Shown piece by piece: positions 17,260-26,244 of a stretch of DNA of 64,000 nucleotides. Each line of letters opens with the position of its first letter. Position 1 is the stretch's first letter. Position numbers and translations under genes: made by a program. Source of the stretch: Chloroflexi bacterium UBA5189. GTDB taxonomy: Bacteria; Chloroflexota; Limnocylindria; Limnocylindrales; CSP1-4. A model generated the notes under the pieces. The model had not been told where the DNA came from. It saw only the letters and a list, made by a program, of their open reading frames with translations, and made no database searches. The stretch spans positions 149,411 to 213,410 of the forward strand of contig DHWF01000031.1 in NCBI GenBank assembly GCA_002413045.1. Reading direction: 5' to 3'.

Positions 17260-17730
17260 GTGTTGCCCTACCCGAACGACCCCGCGGCCTGGCAGAACTT
17301 CTACGTGATGATGGGCGGCGCCAACGCGGCGTTGACCGGACTCGTGTTCGTCGCGCTGTCGATCCACCTCCGCGAGGTGCTCGACCACCCGCTCCTTCGA
17401 CCGCGGGCCGTGATCGCGCTGACGGTGCTCACGACGCAGATCGTCATTGCCGCGATCGTGCTGGTGCCCCAGTCCGCGCAGCTCATGGGCGTCGAGATCT
17501 TCGCGGTCAACGCGGCCTTCCTGGCCGTCGACCTGCGTAATCGGGTGCCGAACGCGCCGATCACGCGCGCGCGGCTCCTGAGCTTCCTGATCCGCATGGT
17601 GTACATCGCCTCGGCGATCAGCCTCATGGTCGGGATCGGCGGTGGCTTCTACCTGCTCGCCCTTGTCGTCACCGTGACGCTCGCGCGAACGATGTCGAGC
17701 GCGTGGGCGCTGCTCACGGCGCTCGGGTAG
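17260..17730 (+). CDS. Four-helix membrane protein, unknown function
   Basis: 156 residues with four hydrophobic segments (GANAALTGLVFVALS, AVIALTVLTTQIVIAAIVLV, LMGVEIFAVNAAFLAV and the C-terminal pair). A short N-terminal motif WQNFYVMMGGANAALTGL is conserved in small membrane proteins of high-GC bacteria. GTG at 17260 is chosen because it puts this motif at the N-terminus, and the upstream codons overlap the divergent gene. The stop is 4 bases before the next ECF sigma gene, so they are probably one transcript. Confidence 0.7.
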   Translation: MLPYPNDPAAWQNFYVMMGGANAALTGLVFVALSIHLREVLDHPLLRPRAVIALTVLTTQIVIAAIVLVPQSAQLMGVEIFAVNAAFLAVDLRNRVPNAPITRARLLSFLIRMVYIASAISLMVGIGGGFYLLALVVTVTLARTMSSAWALLTALG

Positions 17731-17734
17731 ATCG

Positions 17735-18661
17735 ATGGCGATTGCGTCCGTCGACATCGACTCGAGCGAGGCGTTCGGCGATCTGACCGCGCCATTTCGA
17801 GGCGCGTTGCTCGCGCACTGCTACCGGATGCTCGGCTCGATCGACGACGCCGAGGACGCGGTGCAGGAGGCGCTGGTCCGGGCCTGGCGCAGTCGCGCGA
17901 CGTTCACCGAGGCGGTGTCGTTCCGGGCGTGGCTGTATCGGATTGCGACGAACGTGTGCCTCGACGCGATCGAGCGACGCAAGCGGACGATCGGGTCGGC
18001 CGGGCGGATCGAGGTCCAGCCGGTGCCGGAGGACCTCATCGACGAGCCGTCGACGGGACCCGAGGCGCGCTACGACGCGCGCGAATCGATCTCGCTCGCG
18101 TTCCTCACCGCGCTCCAGGTGCTCTCGCCGCGACAGCGCGGAGTGCTACTCCTGCGGGACGTGCTCGGTTGGCGGGCGAACGAGGTGGCCGATCTCCTCG
18201 GGCTGTCGGTGCCCGCCGCGAACAGCGCGCTGCATCGCGCCCGGTTGGCGTTGGCCGGCTCGTACGCGCCGCCGAGCGCCGCCCGCGCTCCCGAGCCCGG
18301 CCGCCTGCGCAGCCTGCTCGACCGCTACGTCCGCGCCTGGGAGGCCGCCGACATCGCGGGCCTCGTTAGCCTGCTGCGCGAGGACGCGGTCGTCTCGATG
18401 CCGCCGGGACTCACGATCGCCGGCGCAGATGCGATCGTGCGCTTCCTGGCCGACGCGGTATTCGCAGGCGGCCGCCGCATCCGGCTGCAGCCGGTGCGCA
18501 CGAACGCCTCCGTGGCCTACCTGATCCGCTCCGGGCCGAGCGTGGCAGCGCTCGAACCCTTCGCGATCCTCACCGTCGACATCGATGCCGACCCGAGCGT
18601 CATTCGAATGGGCGTGTTCTCGGACCCTCGGCTCGTCGCACGGTTCGACGCGCCGGCCTGA
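17735..18661 (+). CDS. ECF sigma factor with SnoaL-like C-terminal domain (SigG-like)
   Basis: 308 residues. Sigma region 2 (ALLAHCYRMLGSIDDAEDAV, FRAWLYRIATNVCLDAIE) and region 4 (LSPRQRGVLLLRDVLGWRAN, SVPAANSALHRARL) are followed at about residues 195-300 by an NTF2/SnoaL-like domain (LLDRYVRAWEAADIAGLVSL). This layout is that of the SigG/SigX5 branch of ECF factors, in which the C-terminal domain modulates activity in place of an anti-sigma. No anti-sigma gene is adjacent, in agreement. The small membrane protein just upstream may be co-regulated. Confidence 0.9.
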   Translation: MAIASVDIDSSEAFGDLTAPFRGALLAHCYRMLGSIDDAEDAVQEALVRAWRSRATFTEAVSFRAWLYRIATNVCLDAIERRKRTIGSAGRIEVQPVPEDLIDEPSTGPEARYDARESISLAFLTALQVLSPRQRGVLLLRDVLGWRANEVADLLGLSVPAANSALHRARLALAGSYAPPSAARAPEPGRLRSLLDRYVRAWEAADIAGLVSLLREDAVVSMPPGLTIAGADAIVRFLADAVFAGGRRIRLQPVRTNASVAYLIRSGPSVAALEPFAILTVDIDADPSVIRMGVFSDPRLVARFDAPA

Positions 18662-18668
18662 GACACGT

Positions 18669-19040
18669 TCAAGCCGCGACGGCGGCCGCGTCCTTGCGCA
18701 GGCTCAACCAGGTCCAGATCGCGAAGAGCACGTCCAACGGCGTGAACAGCAGGATGTTCCAGGACGTGAAGCCCGCCGCTGCGAACGCGGCGAAGAACAC
18801 CACGACCGCGAACCGGATCGGCACGCTGACCATGAAGATCGCGCGGTAGTCGCTTCGGGCGGCGACGAAGTAGAAGATCGACAGGAAGATCACGGTCATC
18901 CCCGCGACCCGGATCCAGACCTCGGTGGCTTGCGGCAGCCCGAAGATCGGGAGCGGGATGTTCGGCACCAGGGTCAGGACGGCCCCCAAGCCAAAGACGT
19001 AGATCGAATAGACGAGGATGCTGCGGGCGGCTGCGGTCAT
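18669..19040 (-). CDS. Small integral membrane protein, unknown function
   Basis: 123 residues with four predicted membrane helices (SILVYSIYVFGLGAVLTLV, IRVAGMTVIFLSIFYFVAA, FAVVVFFAAFAAAGFTSW, LLFTPLDVLFAIWTWLSL). No family function is known to me. The start at 19040 follows a cgggag ribosome site. It lies between two ECF sigma genes and next to a deazaflavin-type reductase in the same direction, so a shared stress regulon is possible but not shown. Confidence 0.72.
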   Translation of the reverse strand: MTAAARSILVYSIYVFGLGAVLTLVPNIPLPIFGLPQATEVWIRVAGMTVIFLSIFYFVAARSDYRAIFMVSVPIRFAVVVFFAAFAAAGFTSWNILLFTPLDVLFAIWTWLSLRKDAAAVAA

Positions 19041-19135
19041 GGGTGCTCCCGGGTGCGGTGGCTTGATATCCGTGTAACCGCCCCGGGACCGAAAACTGTT
19101 CGCGGCCCTTGCCGCGCCGCACCGCGCCCACGCCG

Positions 19136-19609
19136 TCAGGCGGCGTGCAGCTCGAACACCGGCCGCGTCTCGGCGGCGCGCTCCGGGTCGGACAGGATCT
19201 CCGGCGCGACGCTGCCGAACAGGATCTTCGCGAACGCGCGGCCGATCCGCGGGAAATGCGCCACGTACGCGGGCATCGTCTCGCGGAAGAAGATCGTGGC
19301 CGCCTCGCGGTCGAGCTCGGTTGCGCGGACGTGGACGGTCTTGCCCTTGAGCTGGACGTCCGCCTCGCCTGCCGCGCGCAGGTTCTGGACCCACTGCACG
19401 GCGCCGTACGCGCCGATGATCCAGCGCTTGCCGTCCATCTCCATGATCGCGACGGCCGCGGAGCGGGGTTCACCGCTCGTCCGGCCGCGCACGGTGAGGA
19501 GTGTGTTCGGCCCCATCGGCATGCCGAGCCGGAGCAGGCCGCGAGAGAGCGGGTTGGACAGGCGAATGAGCCTGGGCGCGCGGTTCATCGATGCAATTCC
19601 CCTGGTCAT
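19136..19609 (-). CDS. Deazaflavin-type (F420) nitroreductase family protein
   Basis: 157 residues. It resembles the small split-barrel family that includes mycobacterial Ddn, enzymes that use reduced F420 for quinone or nitro-compound reduction. Visible signatures are GPNTLLTVRGRTSGEPRSAAV, then WIIGAYGAVQWVQNLRAAGE and a conserved basic stretch (VQLKGKTVHVRATEL). Start: the ATG at 19609 has GAGGAAA upstream, while the ATG at 19588 has AGGGGAA at good spacing and could be the true start. It is divergent from an ECF sigma gene with only 71 bases between, so that sigma factor may control it. Confidence 0.82.
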   Translation of the reverse strand: MTRGIASMNRAPRLIRLSNPLSRGLLRLGMPMGPNTLLTVRGRTSGEPRSAAVAIMEMDGKRWIIGAYGAVQWVQNLRAAGEADVQLKGKTVHVRATELDREAATIFFRETMPAYVAHFPRIGRAFAKILFGSVAPEILSDPERAAETRPVFELHAA

Positions 19610-19680
19610 GGTTCGATTTCCTCGGTCACGTTTGGCATGGTTGCCTTCGTCAACCGGGTGACGGAACCTGACCCAAGAAC

Positions 19681-20604
19681 GTGACCGGAGCCGACGACAC
19701 CGTGACATCGACCGACCGCGACTGGCTCGCCACCCGCTTCGAGGAGCATCGCGGCCGCCTGCGCGCGGTCGCCTATCGGATGCTCGGCTCGATGACGGAG
19801 GCCGACGACGCGGTCCAGGAGGCATGGCTGCGAATGAACCGCAGCGACACCACAGCGGTCGACAACCTGGGCGGCTGGCTGACGACCGTCGTCGCGCGCC
19901 TGTGCCTGGATGCGCTCCGGTCGCGGGCGTCGCGGCGCGAAGACTCGATCGACGTGCGCGTGCCGGATCTCCTTGTGTCCACCGCCGACAGCGACGACCC
20001 CGAGCACGAGGCGGAGCTCGCGGATTCCGTCGGGCTGGCGATGCTCGTCGTGCTCGACACGTTGACGCCCGCCGAGCGGCTCGCGTTCGTGCTCCACGAC
20101 ACGTTCGGGCTGCCGTTCGACCAGATCGGCCGGATCGTGGATCGCTCCCCCACCGCGACCCGTCAGCTCGCCAGCCGCGCTCGGCGGCGCGTCCGCGGCT
20201 CGGTCGTCCCGTCCGACGTCTCGCCGGCGCGCCAGCGCGAGCTTGTCGACGCGTTCCTCGCGGCAGCGCGCGCGGGCGACTTCGAGGGCCTGCTCCGCGT
20301 CCTGGATCCAGGCGCGATCGTCCGCGGCGAGACCGGCTCCGCCGCCCCGATCCTTGGCCCGAGCCGGATCATCCGCGGCGCCGAGGCGGTCGCGCGCCAG
20401 GCGCTCGCTTTCCGCCAGCTCGCGCCCGGCGCCCGCGCCGCGACGGTCAACGGCACCGCCGGCGTGGTGGCGTTCGCCGGCGACCGACCGTTCGCCGTAG
20501 TCGGGTTCACGTTCGCGAACGACCGGATCGTCGAGCTCGACATCCTCGCCGACCCCGCGCGCCTCGCGCGCCTCGACCTCGCGGGGCTGCGACCGTCCGT
20601 GTAG
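19681..20604 (+). CDS. ECF sigma factor with SnoaL-like C-terminal domain (SigJ/ECF41-like)
   Basis: 307 residues. Hallmarks of the SigJ/ECF41 branch are the N-terminal block AYRMLGSMTEADDAVQEAWL, the segment DNLGGWLTTVVARLCLDALR and region 4 LTPAERLAFVLHDTFGLPFD. They are followed from about residue 185 by an NTF2-like domain (VDAFLAAARAGDFEGLLRVL). In ECF41 the C-terminal domain replaces an anti-sigma factor, and target genes are often adjacent oxidoreductases. The divergent deazaflavin-type reductase fits that pattern. The usual WLPEP linker motif of ECF41 is not visible. Start codon is GTG. Confidence 0.9.
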   Translation: MTGADDTVTSTDRDWLATRFEEHRGRLRAVAYRMLGSMTEADDAVQEAWLRMNRSDTTAVDNLGGWLTTVVARLCLDALRSRASRREDSIDVRVPDLLVSTADSDDPEHEAELADSVGLAMLVVLDTLTPAERLAFVLHDTFGLPFDQIGRIVDRSPTATRQLASRARRRVRGSVVPSDVSPARQRELVDAFLAAARAGDFEGLLRVLDPGAIVRGETGSAAPILGPSRIIRGAEAVARQALAFRQLAPGARAATVNGTAGVVAFAGDRPFAVVGFTFANDRIVELDILADPARLARLDLAGLRPSV

Positions 20605-20614
20605 GCGCCGCGCG

Positions 20615-21802
20615 TTACCGGGGCGCCGATCCCACCTTGATGATCGGCGGGGTCGACCCGTCACCGAGATCTTCGTCCGCGTCCGGCGGGGGCGGCGGAC
20701 GGCGCCGGCGCAGCCGGACGACGAGGCGCACGACGATCATGATCACGAACAGGCCGATGATCGCGACCCAGCTGTACGCATCGGGCTTGGCGGGCGCCGT
20801 GCCGCAGGCCGTGACGGCCGAGCCGTCGAAGCCGAGATGGTCGCCGAGGAACTTCGCGGCGTCGCACCAGGCCGGGGCGCTCAGATCATGGCCGGTGTCG
20901 TACCAGCTGATGCTCGACTGCGCGTTGCCCGCCGCCGCAAAGCGGGCCGCCTCTGCCGGAGTCGTGACCGTGTCCTGGGTTCCCGCCTGGAACAGCACCG
21001 GCCGCGAGGCGTTGCCGACGAAGTAGAGCGGCTCGATCGGGTCCATCGCCGCGATCCAGGCGGCACGCGCGGCTGGGGTGAGCGAAGCCAGCGGGCTCGC
21101 GTCGCCCAGCGTCGCGAAGTGCGAAACGAGGCCGCCGTCGCCGGATTCGAGGACGGACGCGGCGACGCGCGGTTCGACACCCGCGAACAGGCCGCCGATC
21201 GAGGCGCCGTAGCTCGATCCCAGAAAGCCGATCGCGTTCTGGTCGACGCCCGGCCGCGCAACGAGGAGGTCCATGGCGCGGCGGAGGTCGACGACGAGCT
21301 GGATCTGCTCCGCCTGATCCTGCTCAGTGAAGTTCAGCGGCTGGGTCCCCGGGCCAATGCGCTGGGCGCGTGCGAACGGGGCGTCGATCAAGAGCGAGAT
21401 GACGCCGGCATTCGCGAGATCGAGGGCGCGCGGCAGGAGGTCCCGCCGTGTTCCCGGCAGCCCGCCGAGCAGGATCACTGCCGGCTGTAGGTCACCCCCG
21501 GCCGGTTCGACGAGAAGCCCCGTGACCCAGCCATCGGCGCCGAAGTACAGGACGTCGGAAACCGTCGCCGTCGGGGTGCTGTCCGCGGCGTCAGGCGTGA
21601 TGGCGTCGGCGACGGCGGTGCTCGTGGTATCTGCGAAGAGCGGGATGCCGGTACTCCGGTGGGCGGCGACGACGCTGGGATCCGGCGGGTTCGCGGTGGC
21701 ATCGGACGTCAGGCTGGGCCCCGGACTCGAGCTGAGGGCTGTGCACGCGGCAGCCGACGTCGCGAGCAGGAGGGCGGCGAGCGCTCGCCCGATCTTCCAC
21801 AC
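20615..21802 (-). CDS. Lipoprotein alpha/beta hydrolase with C-terminal membrane helix
   Basis: 395 residues, GTG start. The signal peptide ends in a lipobox (LLATSAAAC, Cys20). A dienelactone-hydrolase-like fold follows: PAVILLGGLPGTRRDLLPRA, nucleophile elbow GFLGSSYGASIGG, acid region FQAGTQDTVT and histidine in WYDTGHDL. Near the C-terminus there is a membrane helix (YSWVAIIGLFVIMIVVRLVV) followed by Arg- and Pro-rich residues and an acidic tail. A protein with both a lipid anchor and a C-terminal helix is unusual. Role: extracytoplasmic esterase or peptidase-like; substrate unknown. Confidence 0.82.
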   Translation of the reverse strand: MWKIGRALAALLLATSAAACTALSSSPGPSLTSDATANPPDPSVVAAHRSTGIPLFADTTSTAVADAITPDAADSTPTATVSDVLYFGADGWVTGLLVEPAGGDLQPAVILLGGLPGTRRDLLPRALDLANAGVISLLIDAPFARAQRIGPGTQPLNFTEQDQAEQIQLVVDLRRAMDLLVARPGVDQNAIGFLGSSYGASIGGLFAGVEPRVAASVLESGDGGLVSHFATLGDASPLASLTPAARAAWIAAMDPIEPLYFVGNASRPVLFQAGTQDTVTTPAEAARFAAAGNAQSSISWYDTGHDLSAPAWCDAAKFLGDHLGFDGSAVTACGTAPAKPDAYSWVAIIGLFVIMIVVRLVVRLRRRRPPPPPDADEDLGDGSTPPIIKVGSAPR

Positions 21803-21842
21803 GCCAGCAGTCTGGCACGCTGCGCGCCCGTGTCGCGGAGGC

Positions 21843-23486
21843 TCAGGCGGTCGGCATCTCGGTGCGGGCGACGCCGGGCGCGGTTGGCTCGACCCGCAGG
21901 AAGAGCACCAGCACGGCGGCGAGAATCGCGGCTCCGATGCTGACCCAGAACGTCGAGGCGATCGCGAGCGCGAATGCCTCGTGGAACGCCTCGACGATCT
22001 GCGGGATGAGCGGCTCGACGATCGAGCGGAACGGCGCCGGCACGCTCTGCAGGATCTGCTGGCCGATGTCGCCGGTGCCGGTGAAGTTCAGCGCGGAGCC
22101 GCCGGACCCGCTGGTCGAGGCGAACTGATCGACCATCGCCTGTGGCAGCCCATTCGCCGTGAGGCGTCCTGGAAGCTCCTTCACCAGCGAATCCGCGAGC
22201 AGCGTGCTCGCGATCGTCAGGCCGATCGTGCCGCCGATCTGCTGGAAGAAGGTCAGGCTCGCGGTGGCCGCGCCGACGATCGCCGGCTTGACGCTGTTCT
22301 GGACCAGCGCGGTGAACACCGCGAAGGACGGGCCGACGCCGAGGCCGACGATGGCCATCCAGACCCACAGGACGTGGATGTCCGTGTCCGCTCGGAGGCC
22401 GGTCATCAGGTACAGGCCGGCGGCAAGCACGATCATCGCGCCGAGGATCACGACCTTGTAGCGGCCGGTGCGCGCGACCACCTGGCCGCTGACCGTGGCG
22501 CCGACGATGAGGGCCATCACGAGCGGCAACAGGTTCAGGCCGGACTCGGTGGCGCCGAGCCCGCGCACGACCTGGAGCCACTGGGGCATGAATACGATCG
22601 CGCCGAAGAACCCGAACGCCGCCAGGAACATCGACAGGACCGAGATGGTCACCGTCCGATTGCGGAACAGGCTGAGTCGAACGATCGGATCGGCCGCCCG
22701 CGACTCCCACCACAGGAACACGCCGACCATGACCAGCCCGAGCACGATCAGCCCGCCGACCCACGGATCGGTCCAGTCGAGCGAGCGCTTGTTGCTCAGG
22801 CCCACGAGGATCGGGCCGATGGCCGCGGCGAACAGCGCGGCGCCGACGTAGTCGATGTTGCGGCCGCTTTCGGGGTGCTTGATCGGCGGCAGCAGCCGGA
22901 AGCACACGAACAGCGAGATCAGCCCGATCGGGACGTTCACGAAGAAGATCCACGGCCAGCCGAAGTTGTCGGTCACGTAGCCGCCGAGGATCGGCCCGAG
23001 GACCGACGAGATGCCGAACACGCCCCCGAACAGGGCGCCGTACTTCGCCCGCTCCTCCGGCGGGTACAGGTCGGCGATGACGGCCAGCGCGATCGGGAAC
23101 ACGGCGCCGCCGCCGAGGCCCTGGAGGCCGCGCGCGAGGATGAACTGCCACATCTCCTGGCTGAGCCCGGCGAACACCGAGGAAGCCAGGAACAGGCTGA
23201 TCGCCCAGATGAAGATCGGACGCCGGCCGTACAGGTCGGACAGCTTGCCGTAGATCGGGCCGCTGATCGTGGAGGTCAGCAGGTAGATCGTGATCGCCCA
23301 CGCATAGAGCGCCTGGCCATGCAGCGCGGTCGAGATCTTCGGGAGCGCGGTGCCGACGACCGTCTGGTCGAGCGCGAACAGGAACAGCGCGAGCAGGATC
23401 GCGCCGAGGATCTCGGTCTTCTGGCGCTGGCCCAGGTTGAAGCTGTGGCCGTCGGGATGGGCCTCGACGGCGGCCGGGGACGTCAT
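21843..23486 (-). CDS. MFS drug exporter, DHA2 (EmrB/QacA) family
   Basis: 547 residues with about 14 membrane helices, the DHA2 size. Motif D1 is in helix 1 (LFLFALDQTVVGTALPKI). Motif A follows helix 2 (GKLSDLYGRRPIFIW), and motif C in helix 5 reads GISSVLGPILGGYV. A large extracytoplasmic loop after helix 13 carries GSGGSALNFTGTGDIG. It exports drugs or toxic compounds with proton antiport. No dedicated regulator is adjacent. The start has a moderate ribosome site (gaggaatt). Confidence 0.93.
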   Translation of the reverse strand: MTSPAAVEAHPDGHSFNLGQRQKTEILGAILLALFLFALDQTVVGTALPKISTALHGQALYAWAITIYLLTSTISGPIYGKLSDLYGRRPIFIWAISLFLASSVFAGLSQEMWQFILARGLQGLGGGAVFPIALAVIADLYPPEERAKYGALFGGVFGISSVLGPILGGYVTDNFGWPWIFFVNVPIGLISLFVCFRLLPPIKHPESGRNIDYVGAALFAAAIGPILVGLSNKRSLDWTDPWVGGLIVLGLVMVGVFLWWESRAADPIVRLSLFRNRTVTISVLSMFLAAFGFFGAIVFMPQWLQVVRGLGATESGLNLLPLVMALIVGATVSGQVVARTGRYKVVILGAMIVLAAGLYLMTGLRADTDIHVLWVWMAIVGLGVGPSFAVFTALVQNSVKPAIVGAATASLTFFQQIGGTIGLTIASTLLADSLVKELPGRLTANGLPQAMVDQFASTSGSGGSALNFTGTGDIGQQILQSVPAPFRSIVEPLIPQIVEAFHEAFALAIASTFWVSIGAAILAAVLVLFLRVEPTAPGVARTEMPTA

Positions 23487-23535
23487 TCAATTCCTCGTGG
23501 GCTCGGGGATGAAACGGACGGGCAGTATGCCCGAA

Positions 23536-24453
23536 TCAGGACGGATTGACGGGGACCGGCAGGCCCTGCCTGACCTCCAGGACGGCACGTTTCCCGAGCG
23601 GGTCGGCGAGGGTCACGGTCAGCGTCCGCGATGCACCCACCAGCCGCGCGCAGCCCGGCGCCATGCTGCTCTGGGGTGCCTGTCGATCGATGATCACGAC
23701 GATCGCGAGATCCGATTCGACGGCCTCGGCGACGTAGTCATCCGCCGCGCACCCGACAAACGACACCGAGAGCTTGCGGGAATCCTGCTTGCCGTAGGCG
23801 GCGTCGATCGAGATGCCAACCGGCGGGTTGTCGGCGTTGTATGGCGGCGGCTCGACGGTGACACTCGGGTCCACCGCCACGCGGGTCACGCGCACCGCCG
23901 TGCCCTTGATGGTGAAGACCCACACCGGCACGTTCGCCGGCCCGACGGACGTCTGGACGAGGCCGGTGGCGAGGTTGGCATCGGTCACGACCAGCGGCGT
24001 GCAGTCGGCACAGTCGCCACCGTTGCCGCCGTCCGCGACGAGATCGGCCAGCGCCTTGGAGGCGGAGAGCACGTCGACGTCGATGCTGGACCCGTTGACC
24101 CAGGCGACCTTCCCGCGCGACGGCGCCGCGTCGGAGAGGGGCGTCGGAGCAATGACCATCCCGCTCTGCAGCGCGACCTTGTCGTTGCCGGCGACGGCCG
24201 CCTCGAAGTCACCGATCTGGCCGGTCAGCTCGCCGACAAACGTGATCGTGGCGCCGCCGCTCTGCTTGACCGCGTCGGCCCAGCGCGCGAGCGCGTCGTT
24301 GGCCTGCTGATGGATGCGATCCGCGGCCTGCGTGGCGGACGCGTCGCTGGTCGATCCGAACGGGAGGGTGCCGTTGCATCCGATCGCGACCGCCGCGATC
24401 GCGAGGACCGTCAGCACCTGTAGCGCCGGAACCGCCGTCCGCCTCGGGATCAT
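23536..24453 (-). CDS. Lipoprotein, unknown function
   Basis: 305 residues. A lipobox signal (VLTVLAIAAVAIGC) marks it as a membrane-anchored extracytoplasmic lipoprotein. The mature part has a helical Ala/Gln-rich start (RIHQQANDALARWADAVKQS), then beta-rich sequence with CADCTPLVV and VGCAADDYV. No family is recognised. The ATG at 24453 puts the signal peptide directly at the N-terminus; the frame could also begin at 24471. It is divergent from the LysE gene with 30 bases between. Confidence 0.72.
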   Translation of the reverse strand: MIPRRTAVPALQVLTVLAIAAVAIGCNGTLPFGSTSDASATQAADRIHQQANDALARWADAVKQSGGATITFVGELTGQIGDFEAAVAGNDKVALQSGMVIAPTPLSDAAPSRGKVAWVNGSSIDVDVLSASKALADLVADGGNGGDCADCTPLVVTDANLATGLVQTSVGPANVPVWVFTIKGTAVRVTRVAVDPSVTVEPPPYNADNPPVGISIDAAYGKQDSRKLSVSFVGCAADDYVAEAVESDLAIVVIIDRQAPQSSMAPGCARLVGASRTLTVTLADPLGKRAVLEVRQGLPVPVNPS

Positions 24454-24483
24454 GCGAGTTGACGGTACCATCCGCCGACCCAT

Positions 24484-25104
24484 ATGGACCTCTCACTCCC
24501 GCTCCCGCTCCGGGGCCTGATCATCGGCTTCACGATCGCCGCGGCGGTCGGCCCGATCACACTACTCGTGATCCGCCGAACCATCGCCCACGGCGGCCGG
24601 TACGGGTTTGCCTCGGGGCTCGGCGTCGCGACGGCCGACGCGACGTACGCGGGCATTGCGGCGTTCGGGCTGACCGCGATCACGTCGGTCCTCGTCTCCG
24701 GGCACTGGCTCCTGGGCATCATCGGCGGCACGATCATCGTCATCGTGGGCGTTCGCACGATCCGGTCGCGACCCACTGGTCCGGCCGCGGATGCCGACCG
24801 ACCCGGCCTCGCCGGCGGGTTCGGCTCGATCTACGCGCTCACGATGACCAACCCGCTGACGATCGTGCTCTACGCGGGGGTGTTCGCAGGGATCGGGCTT
24901 GTCGCCGGCTCGAGCTTCGTCGATGCCGCCGTCGTCACGCTCGCAGCCTGGCTGGGATCCACGGCGTGGTGGCTCATCCTGTGCTCGGTCGTCGCCTGGG
25001 CGCGTGGCCGGGTCTCAACCATGGCACTGCTGTGGGTCAACCGGATCTCCGGCGCCGCGCTCGTGGTCTTCGGAATCGCGGCAATCGCCTCGGTGATCGC
25101 CTAG
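24484..25104 (+). CDS. LysE/RhtB family amino acid exporter
   Basis: 206 residues with six membrane helices, the LysE-family size. The N-terminal block GLIIGFTIAAAVGPITLLVIRR contains the conserved GP following helix 1, and ALTMTNPLTIVLYAGVFAG carries the second family signature. It exports amino acids or related metabolites. No adjacent LysR-type regulator is seen. Confidence 0.9.
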   Translation: MDLSLPLPLRGLIIGFTIAAAVGPITLLVIRRTIAHGGRYGFASGLGVATADATYAGIAAFGLTAITSVLVSGHWLLGIIGGTIIVIVGVRTIRSRPTGPAADADRPGLAGGFGSIYALTMTNPLTIVLYAGVFAGIGLVAGSSFVDAAVVTLAAWLGSTAWWLILCSVVAWARGRVSTMALLWVNRISGAALVVFGIAAIASVIA

Positions 25105-25112
25105 CTCGCGGG

Positions 25113-25559
25113 TCAGCCGGGCTTGGCTTCGCCCTGGAGCTGCTGCATCAGGGCCATCTTGTCGAACTCGTGCCAGTGCTCGATGACCTGGCCGTCGCGG
25201 ATGCGGAAGACGTGGATCTCGTCGATCGAGTAGCGAGTGCCGGTCGGCTCGAGGCCCATGAACGTGCCGGTGTGCCGCGCACTCGTGGTCAGGCGCACGG
25301 CGACCCGATCGCCCTCGGCGATCATGTCGTCGATCACGAATCGCACCTGCGAGAGCCCGCTCCCGGCGCGCCGCATGCCGGCGCGGAGGCCCTCGCGGCC
25401 GGGCGGCATCGGGCCGAACGTATGCGGAACGAATGTCGTGGCGATGAGCTCGTCGATCGCCCCGTCCTCCTGGTGCATGAAGATGCGTTCGATGACCGCC
25501 CGGGCAACGTCCTTGTTCCGCTCGAGCTCGTTGACTGGTGGGCGTGCAGAGATAGCCAT
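25113..25559 (-). CDS. SnoaL-like / ester cyclase-type protein
   Basis: 148 residues with an NTF2/SnoaL-like pattern: helix (NKDVARAVIERIFMHQEDGA), DDMIAEGDRVAVRLTTSARHTGTF and the closing strand IHVFRIRDGQVIEHWHEFDK. Proteins of this fold are isomerases, cyclases or binding proteins, so the exact reaction cannot be inferred. The divergent MBL-fold gene starts 59 bases away. Confidence 0.83.
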   Translation of the reverse strand: MAISARPPVNELERNKDVARAVIERIFMHQEDGAIDELIATTFVPHTFGPMPPGREGLRAGMRRAGSGLSQVRFVIDDMIAEGDRVAVRLTTSARHTGTFMGLEPTGTRYSIDEIHVFRIRDGQVIEHWHEFDKMALMQQLQGEAKPG

Positions 25560-25618
25560 GTTGCAGTTGTACGCGACGCATGTCGCGCCGGCGTTGCAGC
25601 TCGGCTAGCCTGCGACGC

Positions 25619-26206
25619 ATGGACCTTCCGAACGGCCGAACCGCACGCGTGGACATCCTCCTCATCGGGTCGCTTACCTCGACGGGTGGCGGCGTGATGA
25701 GCGCGTGCACGCTCATCCGCGACGGTGATCGGGTGATCGTCGTGGACCCGGGCATGGCGCCGAGCGCGCGCTCGATCCTCGATCCGCTCGAGGCGCTCGG
25801 CGTCCGACCCGAGGATGTCACCGAGGTCGTGCTCGGCCATCACCATCCGGATCACACGATCCACGCCGGCCACTTCCCGAACGCCGCGATCCACGACCAC
25901 TGGGCGATCTACCGCGGCACCGACTGGGAGGATTCCGACGCCGAGGGCCGCGTGCTGGCTCCGTCGGTGATCCTCGCTCGCACGCCGGGCCACACCGCCG
26001 AGGACATCTCGACGATCGTCGGGACCCCGGACGGGATCGTCGTGTGCACGCACTGCTGGTTCACCGCCGAGACGACCGTCGACGACGAAGCGCCCGACGA
26101 CCCCGATCAGCTCCACGCGTCCCGCGCGAGCATCCTCGCGATCGCGAACCGGATCGTTCCCGGCCACGGGCCGGCCTTCACGCCGACGGACTCGACCTCC
26201 CGCTGA
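25619..26206 (+). CDS. MBL-fold metallo-hydrolase
   Basis: 195 residues. The metal motif HxHxDH is HHHPDH at about residues 74-79. A further histidine is in RTPGHTAEDIS, the metal-bridging Asp is probably in a later Asp, and the last His is in RIVPGHGPAF. Short, single-domain, similar to MBLAC1-type hydrolases. The ATG at 25619 is preferred because the upstream in-frame extension is arginine/serine-rich. Substrate unknown. Confidence 0.87.
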   Translation: MDLPNGRTARVDILLIGSLTSTGGGVMSACTLIRDGDRVIVVDPGMAPSARSILDPLEALGVRPEDVTEVVLGHHHPDHTIHAGHFPNAAIHDHWAIYRGTDWEDSDAEGRVLAPSVILARTPGHTAEDISTIVGTPDGIVVCTHCWFTAETTVDDEAPDDPDQLHASRASILAIANRIVPGHGPAFTPTDSTSR

Positions 26207-26244
26207 TCCGCGGCGCCGACCGGCGGCACGAGGCGACGCCCGCC

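Noticed and set aside
21327..23549. A plus-strand open frame of 740 codons opposite the lipoprotein and DHA2 exporter genes
   Set aside because: The translation is Arg/Asp/Glu-rich without any domain, and the minus strand carries an intact DHA2 transporter with all motifs.
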